A stretch of 64,000 nucleotides of DNA from JAAZNO01 sp012798275. Lineage in GTDB: Bacteria > Chloroflexota > Anaerolineae > B4-G1 > SLSP01. Position 1 is the stretch's first letter. Each line of letters starts with the position of its first letter. Below, piece after piece: positions 8,917 to 17,400 of the stretch. The stretch covers positions 11,266 to 75,265 of the forward strand of contig DAOPQD010000004.1 in assembly GCA_035347995.1 (NCBI GenBank), read 5' to 3'. Under the pieces are notes generated by a model, which worked only from the letters and a program-made list of their open reading frames with translations, searched no databases and was not told the origin of the DNA. The translations under genes and the position numbers were made by a program.

Positions 8917-9690
8917 CTAATGACCTCCCACACCCAGCACCGAAAAGAGCGCCGTGAGCACCATGCCGGCGACGAGCAGCCAGCGCAGAAAATCCTGGAC
9001 GCCCAGGCTGGCCCAAAAGACGGAGCGCTGCGTCGCTTCAGCGCCGCCGGCGAACAGATCCTCGCCCAAGACCAGCTGTTGGGGCTCCAGCAGGGTGAAG
9101 AGCGGCGCGAGCCCCAGCGGCGATACCGCCCCGCCGATCGCGCGCCCGCCGTGACGGATCACCGCATCCGTCAACAGGCTGACTTCCTGGTCGAAGGCGC
9201 CCAGCATCATCGTCGTCCCGCTGCCCTTCTCGGAGAGATAGGTCGCTGCCATCGCCGCATACGTCGCGGGCGTCGCCGCCATGAATTGCACCAGCGCCGG
9301 GCGATAACGTTCCGGATTGCCCAGGCGGGTATAAGCCCGGCGCATCCAATCGTCCGCCAGAACGTACAACGTCGGGTCGCCGGTCGTGATGAGGGGAGGC
9401 GTGTCATAAGCCGCCGCCAGATCAAAGAGCGCGTGGAGGCTTTCCAGCGCGGCCAGGGACGTCATCGCGTCCTCGCCGGTGAGCGCCCCGCTGCCAAGAG
9501 TGACGTGAATGAGGGCGCCTTCTTCTGCGGCGCGCCCCACCTCGCCTGGGAGGGAGCGGAAAATGGGGAAATCACGCAAATATCTCGGCGGCGCCTGGCG
9601 ATGACGGATTCCAATCACCGTCAGAGCTACCGCGGCGACAAGGGTGATGCCCAGGGCAATCAAAGGCCTGAGCCACAAGTCCGTGGTCAT
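8917..9690 (-). CDS. Membrane-anchored protein of unknown function
   Basis: A 257-aa protein with an N-terminal membrane helix (about residues 8-27, PLIALGITLVAAVALTVIGI), a central soluble alpha/beta domain of about 185 residues, and a C-terminal helix (about 233-253). The soluble part contains PPLITTGDPTLYVLADDWM and GTTMMLGAFDQEVSLLTDA, reminiscent of a ligand-binding fold; it has the same helix-domain-helix design as the C-terminal part of the zinc-ribbon protein in this operon. The start overlaps the previous gene by four bases (ATGA), so translation is coupled. Confidence 0.72.
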   Translation of the reverse strand: MTTDLWLRPLIALGITLVAAVALTVIGIRHRQAPPRYLRDFPIFRSLPGEVGRAAEEGALIHVTLGSGALTGEDAMTSLAALESLHALFDLAAAYDTPPLITTGDPTLYVLADDWMRRAYTRLGNPERYRPALVQFMAATPATYAAMAATYLSEKGSGTTMMLGAFDQEVSLLTDAVIRHGGRAIGGAVSPLGLAPLFTLLEPQQLVLGEDLFAGGAEATQRSVFWASLGVQDFLRWLLVAGMVLTALFSVLGVGGH

Positions 9691-9941
9691 CTCGGCGCGC
9701 CTCCTTCCACAAGGCGATGTTGGAGAGCTTCCCACAGGTCTGGCTGTTCCAGCGCCGCGGCGAGGATCGGCAGCCTGTCGGAGGGAGAGAAAGGAGAAAG
9801 CATCCATAGGACTTGCGCGCCCACAAAGCCCCAGACCCGCAGCACAGCGAGCCAGGGGACAGCAAAGCGCGCCCATCCACGATGTTCAAGCCATGCGGCC
9901 CATTGCGTCACCCGGGCCTCGAGAGGATTTTCCCCATCCAC
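9687..9941 (-). CDS. Small protein, first gene of the MutL-type operon
   Basis: An 84-aa protein (MDGENPLEARVTQWAAWLEH...) with one amphipathic or membrane helix (about 25-50, RFAVPWLAVLRVWGFVGAQVLWML). A GGAGG ribosome binding site lies about 12 nt before the ATG, and its stop overlaps the next start in an ATGA. It is the first gene after the operon promoter. No family recognised; the tight coupling argues that it is real. Confidence 0.6.
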   Translation of the reverse strand: MDGENPLEARVTQWAAWLEHRGWARFAVPWLAVLRVWGFVGAQVLWMLSPFSPSDRLPILAAALEQPDLWEALQHRLVEGGAPR

Positions 9942-9995
9942 CAGCCAACCTCCGACCGTACCCTCACGCGGATTTTAAACTTTCAACGCAATTTC

Positions 9996-10024
9996 AGTAT
10001 AGCACGCTTTACCAGGAAGGGCAA
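9996..10024 (-). promoter_or_regulatory. Promoter of the seven-gene MutL-type operon
   Basis: On the minus strand TTGCCC (10019-10024), 17 bp, TATACT (9996-10001), with a leader of about 50 nt before the first ATG at 9941. No other promoter is needed for the operon because all intergenic gaps are 10 bp or less. Confidence 0.65.
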
Positions 10025-10101
10025 ACACCCGTATTCTCTCAGGTAAAATGTTACCGAAGGGGGACTGATTCTCCCAAAAGAAAACGTTACCGGAGGTAGA
10101 C

Positions 10102-10714
10102 ATGAAAACAGGAGTAGAACAGCTGACTTTGGACGAACGCTTGAAGTATTTGCGCATCATGCGTGCCCGGTACCAACAAGCCGATCGCCAGACCAAGACC
10201 GCCTTGTTGGATCAAATGGTGGCCGTCACCGGGCTCCATCGCAAGAGCGTACTGCGGCAACTCGGCGGAGATTTGCAACGCCATCCGCGCTCCACGGAAC
10301 GCAGCGCTACGTATGGCCCGGAAGTACAAGCGGCCCTGGCGGTGATTGCCGAGAGTCTCGATTACGTCTGTGCCGAACGCCGGCACCCGCAAGTGGTGCC
10401 CCCAGCGGAGTATCTGGCAGCCCATGGAGAGTTGCTACCGGCTGCGGGCGGAGGACTTGGAGATTTCGTCGGGAGCGGTGGAAGGGGCCGTGCGTTACGT
10501 GATCGCCCAACGCTTCGACTGCGGCGGGATGCGCTGGATCAAAGAACGCGCCGAGGCCCTGCTGCAGCTCCGCTGCATTGAGGTGAACAACGACTGGGAG
10601 GCGTTCATCACCTTCGTGCACGATACCGTGAGGGACCAGGCGCAACGAGAACATACCAATCTCTCCCTGAAGTGCACCACTGCCGCACCGCTGCCGACTT
10701 ACGGCCTTACTTGA
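10102..10714 (+). pseudogene. Chimeric, frameshifted transposase remnant
   Basis: The first part (from ATG 10102, about 110 residues) contains LLDQMVAVTGLHRKSVLRQL, typical of the N-terminus of integrase-core transposases that begin with this HTH. After about 10400 the similarity continues in another frame, up to 10714, as LEISSGAVEGAVRYVIAQRF then GMRWIKERAEALLQLRCIE, which resembles the C-terminus of ISKra4-type transposases. The whole is far shorter than a functional transposase (about 400-500 aa), and the two halves belong to different element families, so this looks like a recombined scar of two insertion sequences. I could not identify terminal inverted repeats. Confidence 0.7.
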
Positions 10715-10850
10715 GTGGGCCAAAGGACTGCCGCCAGATGAGAGTAACTGCACCCAATTGAAATAAGCATGGCACACCCCCACGTAGATTTGAGAGCCAT
10801 TTCTACCACATTTGAGCGAAGGTGGCAAGTTCATTTCACATCAAACGTAT

Positions 10851-10856
10851 TATACT
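10851..10856 (+). promoter_or_regulatory. -10-like box before the defence-type cassette
   Basis: TATACT lies 22 bp before the start of the DUF4007-like remnant, in an AT-richer stretch. No good -35 box is seen at 16-18 bp, so this is weak. It could drive the remnant plus the HNH and methyltransferase-HIT genes. Confidence 0.3.
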
Positions 10857-10878
10857 GAAGAAGAAGTGAATCACGACC

Positions 10879-11052
10879 ATGGAGCGTGCAAAGGTGCAGG
10901 CAGGAGCGTTCTCCCGTCCGCCGTTTGGCGGGCATGAGAAATTCGTTTTTCGACAAGGGTGGCTGAAAAAAGGATTAGACGCTGCGCTGGAAGACCCGGC
11001 CCTTTTTACACAGCAGGATGCTTTTGCGCGGCTGTTAAGCCACGCTCACTGA
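10879..11052 (+). pseudogene. Truncated DUF4007-like gene (57 codons)
   Basis: An ATG at 10879 opens a 57-residue frame containing FGGHEKFVFRQGWLKKGLD and ALEDPALF, which from memory matches the first about 45 residues of DUF4007 proteins. The expected continuation (the glycine-rich 'LGVGKNM' segment and about 250 further residues) is missing; the frame runs into SHAH and a stop. I read it as an internal deletion. From memory, the family is reported near DNA-modification and phage-defence genes, which fits the next two genes. The rest of 10715-11076 holds no other gene. Confidence 0.55.
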
Positions 11053-11076
11053 TCGCTTGACGCGGAAAAATGCACC

Positions 11077-12189
11077 ATGAACCTCCCGCTATCCTCCAAC
11101 CTGCCCATCGAATGCCTCGCCGCCAGCTTTAGCAATGTGACCAATTCGTACAAGTTCTACTGGTTCCTGGCAATTCTGGAACACCTCCGTGAGCATCAGT
11201 CACGGATCATGTCCGTGGATGACTTGCTAACACGAATGGTAGCAGGAGTGTGGTATCCAGCGCATTATTTCCGGCTTTCGTTTGGCAAGCAAGACCAACT
11301 GGGAACGATCGCCCTCGAGTTGGCAACGCAGGGGCGGTTAACCACCGAAAGTAGACGCGCTGAAATTCTCCAGGTTGTGCGGGATGATCTGGCTCAAAAG
11401 ACTGCCGTCGGGCGCAAAATTCGCCATCTGGGTGATTACGTTCCCTATCGCTTCCTGCGCCCCTTTTTTGCGTTGCAACTGCGCGGCGTGAAGGATTGGA
11501 AGATCAACCCTGCTGTGGAAACATTGGCGGAGCAGTCATTTTCGACCTCCAACGCGCCTTGCCTGTATCGCTTTATCCAGCAACCGCCGCCCGCCATTGA
11601 GATCCACCCCGCCTGGTTCGAATATCTGCATGAACACCTGGCCATCCTCTCCGGTTTCTGCCTCTGGCATCTGCTCAACTATCTGCAGCGCAACAACCCC
11701 AACGTCCCCAACATTGCCGGGAAATTGTTCGAGCCGCAGGAGCGCGATCTACGGTTGGCGCGGACGTTCTGGAACACCGTGCTGGTGCAAGGCGGGCCGT
11801 TGAATTGCATTTACTCTGGTCAGCCCATCCAGGAAGATTTTTCGCTTGATCACTTCCTGCCGTGGCGCTTCGTGACGCACGATCAGCTTTGGAATCTCAT
11901 CCCGACGCCGAGAACGGTCAACTTATCCAAAAGCGACGCTCTTCCCGACCTGGCTTACTTCGACCCGTTTGCTCAACTGCACTATCAAGCCGTGCAGATC
12001 ATCTCCCGCACGCCGCAGGCCGGCAGATTGCTGGAAGATTACGTCCTGTTATTCAAGGCAAGTGACGTCGCCGATTTTCAAACGATGGAGCTTTCTCCCT
12101 TTCGGGAGACGCTTCGGCAGACGATTGCGCCGCAATTGCAAATTGCCGCTAACATGGGATTTATGACCGGCTGGAAGTACACGCCATGA
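11077..12189 (+). CDS. HNH endonuclease domain protein
   Basis: A 370-aa protein. The C-terminal third has an HNH-type nuclease core: CIYSGQPI, SLDHFLPWRF (H259 is the likely general base), then LWNLIPTPRTVNLSKSD with the central Asn. The N-terminal 230 residues are helical (YKFYWFLAILEHLREH...), probably for target or partner recognition. From memory, this architecture is common in restriction- or modification-linked gene sets. Its end overlaps the next gene by four bases (ATGA), so the two are translationally coupled. The truncated DUF4007-like gene lies 24 bp upstream. Likely nuclease of a defence cassette whose sensor is damaged; whether it is active cannot be seen. Confidence 0.8.
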   Translation: MNLPLSSNLPIECLAASFSNVTNSYKFYWFLAILEHLREHQSRIMSVDDLLTRMVAGVWYPAHYFRLSFGKQDQLGTIALELATQGRLTTESRRAEILQVVRDDLAQKTAVGRKIRHLGDYVPYRFLRPFFALQLRGVKDWKINPAVETLAEQSFSTSNAPCLYRFIQQPPPAIEIHPAWFEYLHEHLAILSGFCLWHLLNYLQRNNPNVPNIAGKLFEPQERDLRLARTFWNTVLVQGGPLNCIYSGQPIQEDFSLDHFLPWRFVTHDQLWNLIPTPRTVNLSKSDALPDLAYFDPFAQLHYQAVQIISRTPQAGRLLEDYVLLFKASDVADFQTMELSPFRETLRQTIAPQLQIAANMGFMTGWKYTP

Positions 12190-13079
12190 ACCTCATTTAC
12201 CGCTCACCGCAAAATCCCAACAGCCATTTGACGGTCAAGGAGCGCACACAAGCTTCGTTCCCGGTCAAATATTTGCTGAATCAGGGACTGCTTCGCGGGC
12301 GCATCCTGGATTTCGGCTGCGGCCTGGGGGTGGACGTAGCGTTTCTACAAGCCAGGGGTTTTGAGGCTATCGGCTACGATCCACATTATGCACCCGACCC
12401 ACCTCAGGGAAAATTTGACACCATTTTGTGTCTGTATGTGCTCAACGTATTGCTTCCTGAGGAACAAGCGCATGTGCTGATGGCCATTGCGGAATTGCTC
12501 AAGCCCGAAGGTCAGGCTTACTTTGCCGTGAGGCGCGATATCCAGCGCGATGGGTTTCGCACTCATGTCAAGCACAATGTGAGTGTTTATCAATGTAACG
12601 TCAGACTGCCTTACCGCAGCCTTCTTTGTACAGAAAGCGCCGAGATCTACGAATATCGGCACTACAACCAACTGCCACACTCCAATCCAGGAGCGTGCCC
12701 CTTCTGCGCCCCCGACGCTGAGCGGGAACTCCTTACCGAATCTGCTACTACCTACGCCATTTTTGACAAATTTCCCGTCTCGCCCGGCCACACGCTGATC
12801 ATTCCCAAAAAGCACGTTGCTGACTACTTTGACCTTTCCACCCACACCAAAACCGCCTGCTGGCTGATAGCCGACCGCGTAAAAATGCTCCTGACTGAGC
12901 GCCTTCATCCAGATGGCTTCAATGTGGGGTTCAACATCGGCCTGGCCGCCGGGCAGACGATCCCCCATGTTCACATTCACGTCATTCCACGCTACGCCGG
13001 AGATGTCGAAAACCCCACCGGCGGTGTGCGACATGTGATCGCCGGCAAGGGGGACTACTTGTATGACGGGGGACATTGA
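12186..13079 (+). CDS. Fused class I SAM methyltransferase and HIT-family hydrolase
   Basis: A 297-aa bifunctional protein. Residues about 35-140 are a Rossmann methyltransferase (motif I ILDFGCGLGVDVAFL, then YDPHY and LCLYVLNVLL). Residues about 168-290 are a HIT domain with a CxxC (C171, C174), FPVSPGHTLIIPKKH and the catalytic triad HVHIH at 261-265. HIT proteins hydrolyse nucleotidyl phosphoramidates or similar conjugates. I recall this fusion as a recurring annotation next to HNH and DUF4007-like genes. It is coupled to the HNH gene by an ATGA overlap. A role in nucleic-acid modification or repair within a defence cassette is inference. Confidence 0.85.
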   Translation: MNLIYRSPQNPNSHLTVKERTQASFPVKYLLNQGLLRGRILDFGCGLGVDVAFLQARGFEAIGYDPHYAPDPPQGKFDTILCLYVLNVLLPEEQAHVLMAIAELLKPEGQAYFAVRRDIQRDGFRTHVKHNVSVYQCNVRLPYRSLLCTESAEIYEYRHYNQLPHSNPGACPFCAPDAERELLTESATTYAIFDKFPVSPGHTLIIPKKHVADYFDLSTHTKTACWLIADRVKMLLTERLHPDGFNVGFNIGLAAGQTIPHVHIHVIPRYAGDVENPTGGVRHVIAGKGDYLYDGGH

Positions 13080-13119
13080 GCAGACGGCATTTACGGATGC
13101 GGCAAGGTGCTTCTAACAC

Positions 13120-13154
13120 CCATCGCGGCCTGGCGTTGAACCAGGCCGCGATGG
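13120..13154. terminator. Strong hairpin between the defence cassette and tRNA-Asn
   Basis: A perfect 14-bp stem (13120-13133 with 13141-13154, 7-nt loop) lies between the convergent methyltransferase-HIT gene and tRNA-Asn. It can serve both strands; the T-tract is poor on each side. Confidence 0.6.
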
Positions 13155-13162
13155 CTTTCAGG

Positions 13163-13235
13163 CTCCCCGGGCAGGACTCGAACCTGCAACCAACCGGTTA
13201 ACAGCCGGCCGCTCTGCCTATTGAGCTACCGAGGA
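13163..13235 (-). tRNA. tRNA-Asn (GTT)
   Basis: A 73-nt cloverleaf: acceptor TCCTCGG pairs with CCGGGGA (one G-U), D-loop AGCTCAATAGGCAGAGC, anticodon stem around CTGTTAA with anticodon GTT (Asn), and T-arm GCAGGTTCGAGTCCTGC. Discriminator base G; CCA is not encoded. A good promoter lies immediately upstream. tRNA genes are common island borders, and here mobile-element remnants lie on both sides. Confidence 0.95.
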
Positions 13236-13250
13236 AAGCTTTACTCCCAC

Positions 13251-13278
13251 ATTATACGCCGAACTGCCAACCCGTCAA
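13251..13278 (-). promoter_or_regulatory. Promoter of tRNA-Asn
   Basis: On the minus strand TTGACG (13273-13278), 16 bp, TATAAT (13251-13256), 16 bp before the tRNA 5' end. The stop codon of the truncated IS630-type gene overlaps the -35 box. Confidence 0.75.
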
Positions 13279-13808
13279 GTTGTCCCAAGACCCAACGTCC
13301 GCGACGCACCTCCCGACAAGAAATACTCCTCCGCATCCGGCCACAGCTCCTGCTGCCGCCAGCACAGCCCGGCCTCATCCAACCACGTCCAGATAGTGGA
13401 GTCCGAAAGGTGCACGCCATGGAGATCCGCAAAGGCCTTTTGTAGCCCCTTCAAGGGCCAGGAATCGTAGGGATAGCCCACCTCACGCGGCTTCTGCAGC
13501 GCCAGCTCGATCAGCGCCCGCCGAACCTCCGGCCCATGGCGCGGCAAACGTCCAGGACGTTCCCGGTCTACCAACCCGGAAATGCCCTCCGTGTTAAAGC
13601 GACGCACCCACATAGGCCCCATTTGTGGACTGCGGAATCCCGCACGTAAGCCGGCTTCGGAAGCCTTCAAGGCCGGATCAGCAAACATCTCGGCGATGAT
13701 TCGGGCACGACGCGCGACGTCCTCGTCTTCGACTTCCGCATTCGCCAGGCGCCTGACGGCAGCGATCTCCTCGTCGCTCAAGGCTCTCAATCTCAAATGC
13801 CGAGGCAT
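13275..13808 (-). pseudogene. N-terminal half of an IS630-type transposase
   Basis: The 177-residue frame (MPRHLRLRALSDEEIAAVRRL...) has the paired helix-turn-helix N-terminus of IS630/Tc1-mariner transposases: ARRARIIAEMF, EAGLRAGF, WVRRFNTEGISGL, RPGRLPRHGPEVRR, and the second wing LSDSTIWTWLDEAGLCWR. The catalytic DDE half (about 180 residues) is missing: the frame stops inside the tRNA-Asn promoter. It could be the first ORF of a split IS630 element or a deletion remnant; no second half is seen nearby. Confidence 0.7.
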
Positions 13809-13859
13809 GAAATGCCCACACCATGATAATATCTCAATTATTTAGCGAGAAAATAATTA

Positions 13860-13888
13860 TTGACATAGCCACTATATTGCATTAGTAT
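13860..13888 (+). promoter_or_regulatory. Strong promoter of the NTPase-protease-FtsZ locus
   Basis: TTGACA (13860-13865), 17 bp, TAGTAT (13883-13888): a near-consensus sigma-70 promoter in a markedly AT-rich 270-bp leader between the IS630 fragment and the first gene (ATG 14085). The leader RNA would be about 190 nt. Confidence 0.7.
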
Positions 13889-13900
13889 TGTATTACCAAA

Positions 13901-13928
13901 ACGTTAAAATTACGTTACTAAACCGTTA
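13901..13928 (+). promoter_or_regulatory. Three CGTTA repeats at 11-bp spacing just after the -10 box
   Basis: ACGTTA at 13901, ACGTTA at 13912 and CCGTTA at 13923 are spaced exactly 11 bp, one helical turn, beginning about 6 bp after the likely transcription start. This is the pattern of an operator bound on one face of the helix. The locus encodes its own MraZ-like regulator, and MraZ proteins are known to bind short direct repeats at helical spacing, although the canonical motif contains GGG. Confidence 0.45.
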
Positions 13929-14084
13929 ATTTCCTTATTATAAGCACTTCAGAATCTTCTTTACTAAAGAAAATACATTATATTTGCTATTATCATATAT
14001 CAAGGCAACTACAAAATAGTTAGTTATAAAATATAAAATTACAACTATGCATTACGTATCACATCCAGAAAGGACGGCGTCACA

Positions 14085-14399
14085 ATGTTAATTACAGATT
14101 TGCAAATGGGCATCGCGATATGTCTGTTCGTGCTGGGAATGGGCTCGTGCATCGCCGGGTTGTGGACCATTCTCTCGCGCCGCTACCGGCAAATGCTCCA
14201 GGAAGTCTCGGCGCAATCCACCGTAGCGACGAGCAAGGCGCTCACCAACGTGGCGCTGTCTCCTCTCGTCGAATCCCTCACCGGCCTGGTCAATGCGATC
14301 AACGAACTCATTCGCACCTCAGTCGGGGTCGGCATCTTCCTCTGGCTGTTCGGCATTGCCCTGTGCGTCGCGTCTTTCTGGATGCTTTCGACGATGTGA
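14085..14399 (+). CDS. Small two-TM membrane protein
   Basis: A 104-aa protein with two hydrophobic helices (about residues 8-30 and 78-102) enclosing a predicted helical, polar segment (SRRYRQMLQEVSAQSTVATSKALTNV...). An AGGA ribosome binding site precedes the ATG. It is the first gene after the promoter and is separated by 8 bp from the giant NTPase gene, so it probably provides a membrane attachment point or small partner for it. No family recognised. Confidence 0.7.
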   Translation: MLITDLQMGIAICLFVLGMGSCIAGLWTILSRRYRQMLQEVSAQSTVATSKALTNVALSPLVESLTGLVNAINELIRTSVGVGIFLWLFGIALCVASFWMLSTM

Positions 14400-14407
14400 G
14401 GCATACC

Positions 14408-17400
14408 ATGCCATTCCAAACTCTATCAGCAGCACCCCGGCGTGCGGCTCAGGGGACTCCGGCCCCTGAGCCCCCCGCGCTGCGAGACTATCTCCAGGCC
14501 CTCGCCGACGACCCCCTCCTCGCTACGGCAGGCCAGCGTTACGTGCCGCTTGAGGCGCGGGATGAGGCCACCGCGGAAATCAGCCCTCTGCCAGAAGCGC
14601 TCGACGCCTCAACGCTGGCAATCCTGTCAGGCCCTTTGGGGAGCGGTAAGACCTTCACCCTGCGACATCTCGCCTGGCAGCGCGCACGACAAGCGCTCAC
14701 TCCTGCCGGCGTCGGGGAAACGCCCATCCCGCTCTCCCTCGATCTGGGCGAACTGACCGCCGATAGGACCCTCGAAGAGCTGCTCCTGGCCGAAATACAA
14801 CGACGGCTCCCTCACGTCAACGCCGCGAGCCTCGCCGCGCTGTTGCAATGCGCGCGCCCCCTCTACCTGTGTGACAACCTCAACGTGCTGACAACGCCCG
14901 GCAGTCGGCAGCGCTTCTGGAAATGGCTGGCGGAACAGCGCCGCACGCAGCCGCACGCCCGCTTCATCATCGCTACGCGCCCCGAGGCCTGGCGAGAGGA
15001 AGAGGCCCCGATCACCTCGCCGGAGACATGGCAGCTCCTGCCGTTGCACGACCGCAACGTGGACCTGTACATCGAACACTACGCCGCCGGGGGAACCGCC
15101 GCCGCCATCCGGCGACGCCTCCGCCAGGACCCACCCCTGTGGGACCTGGTCCATCTTCCCCTTTTTCTCCACAGCGCGTTACAGCTGGCCGGGCGCCCCG
15201 AATCGCCGCTCCCCTGGTGGAGCCGCTGCGCCATCATCGCTGAGGCGCTCCAGCAAGCCCAACGTCTGCCCGACAAAAGCGCCTGGCAGGCATGGCTGGA
15301 AACCGCCGGCGCCGGCATCGCCGAGCTGGCCTTCATCCTCCAGCAAGCCCAGGCGACAGGAACAGCGCAATCCCCTTGCGCCGGGATCGCCAAAGCCGCC
15401 GGCTCGCTGCTACCCCAGGCCTCCGCCTGCGGCGTGCTCCTGCCGCAGAGGGACGCGGGCAATTTCACCTTCATCCACCCCCTCGTGCAGGATTTCTTCG
15501 CCGCCGCGGCGCTGAAATCCAGATTTGGCGCGCGCCTCTCGCCGGCGATCTTCATCCAGGATGCTCAAGCGCAAGCCGCCTGGCAGGGAGCGCTGATCCA
15601 GCTGTACGGCCTGAGCGAGGATCGCCGGGAATTGCTGCACGCCTGGCTCTCCGCCGGCGAGGCGAAGCAGCTGGCCCCGCTGATAGCAGAATGTATGCTC
15701 AACAACGAGCCGACAGCGCATCTGCCCCTCAAAACCGTGGAATTTGTGCAGCTCACCCATTCCCAATCCAGCGCCTTTGGATTCGGCCTGGCCCTCAAGC
15801 AATTGGGACAGCTCGAAGCCGCCCGGGCCGCCTTCCGCGAAGCTCTGACGCTGGAACCTTCGTCACAACCCAAGACCGGCCCGCAAAAGGCAGATAAGGC
15901 CGCGCCGGATTCCCTGGATCAGACCCTGCAGCGGCTGCACGCCGGTCGCATCCAGCGCGAACTGGAACAGCCCGCGCAGGCGCTCACGGAGCTGCAAAGC
16001 GCGTTGACAGACGTCGAGCGGCTCTACGCCAGCATCCACTACGAGATCGGCGTCACGCTGCTCCAGGAGCGACGCGAGACCGAAGCCCTCGCCGCGTTCA
16101 CCGAGGCGCAGGCGCGAGACCCGGAATCCCCCCTCTATGCCTATCAGGTCGGGGTCGTGCTCAACCGCCTGGGGCGCTTTCACGAAGCATTACAGCCCCT
16201 CAACGCCGCCCTCGAACGTGCGCCTGACATGGCGCCGGCGTATCAAGAGCTCGCACATGCCTATCAACAGCAACGCTGGACCGGCGAGGCCCGGCGCATC
16301 CTGAGCAAAGCCCTGGAACTGGCCCCCAATGACGGTAATCTCTGCTACGAACTGGGGACGCTGCTCTCCCAAAGCGGCGAAACCGAACAGGCGCGGACTT
16401 ACCTCCAACGCGCGCTGCGGCTGCGCCCCGATTGCGCCGCCTGGCACGACACGCTGGGCCGGCTCTATCAGCAGCATGGCGCGAGCTCCGACGAAGCGCT
16501 GCAGGAATTCGAACAGGCGGTCGCGCTCGATCCCGATGCCGCCGCCTACTGGAATCATCTCGGACTGGCCTATCAGCGCGCGGGAGAGCCGGCGCGCGCG
16601 CTCCCCTGTCTGCAGCGCGCCGTGGCCCTGGACCCGGAATGCGACAACTGGCAGAGCGCACTCGCCGAGGCGCTGCGGGAAGGCGGCCATTACGCCGAGG
16701 CGATCCCAGCCTACCAACGCGCCCTGGAACTGGGCGCGAAGACCGCCGGGCTCTGCTACGGGCTGGCGGCATGCCTCGCCCGACAAGGGCAGACTGCCGC
16801 CGCCCTCCAGAAGCTCCAGGAGGCCGTGCAACTCACGCCGGAATTCCCGCCGGCCCACGTGCTGATCGGACAAATTCACCTGGAGCAGGGACGCCCTAAA
16901 GAGGCGCTGACGGCGTACCTGACGGCTTGCGCCCTCGATCCGACGCAAGCGCACTCCTACTACGCGCTGGGCGTGACGTACGCGCAGCTGCAGGAGCCCG
17001 TGCAAGCGCTGGCGGCGCTCCAGAAGGCGCTGGAGCTGCAACCCCATCTCCACGGCGCCTGCGACGCCCTGGGACAGGTCCACGAAGCGCTGGGAGACGA
17101 CACGGCGGCGCTCGCCGCGTACACGCAGGCGGTCGAACTGCAACCGCAGAACGGCAGCTACGCCCTCCACGCGGGCATCGTCGCGCAGCGCCTGGGACAG
17201 CACGAGACGGCGCAAACGCTCCTGGAGCAGGCGCTGCCGCTGCTGCCTGAACATCCCGCCCTGCATTATCACCTGGGACTGGCCTATCAGCAGCAACAGG
17301 CCTGGGGAAAAGCGCTGACGGCTTTCCGCAAGAGTGTGACGCTACAGCCAGAAGCGCCGGACTATCCTGTGCAGCTCGCCGCGACCGCCTTCCGGCTGGG

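Noticed and set aside
14120..14407. Extension of the giant NTPase upstream to 14120
   Set aside because: The extension overlaps the 104-aa membrane protein gene in another frame and has low-complexity Arg/His-rich sequence; ATG 14408 fits.
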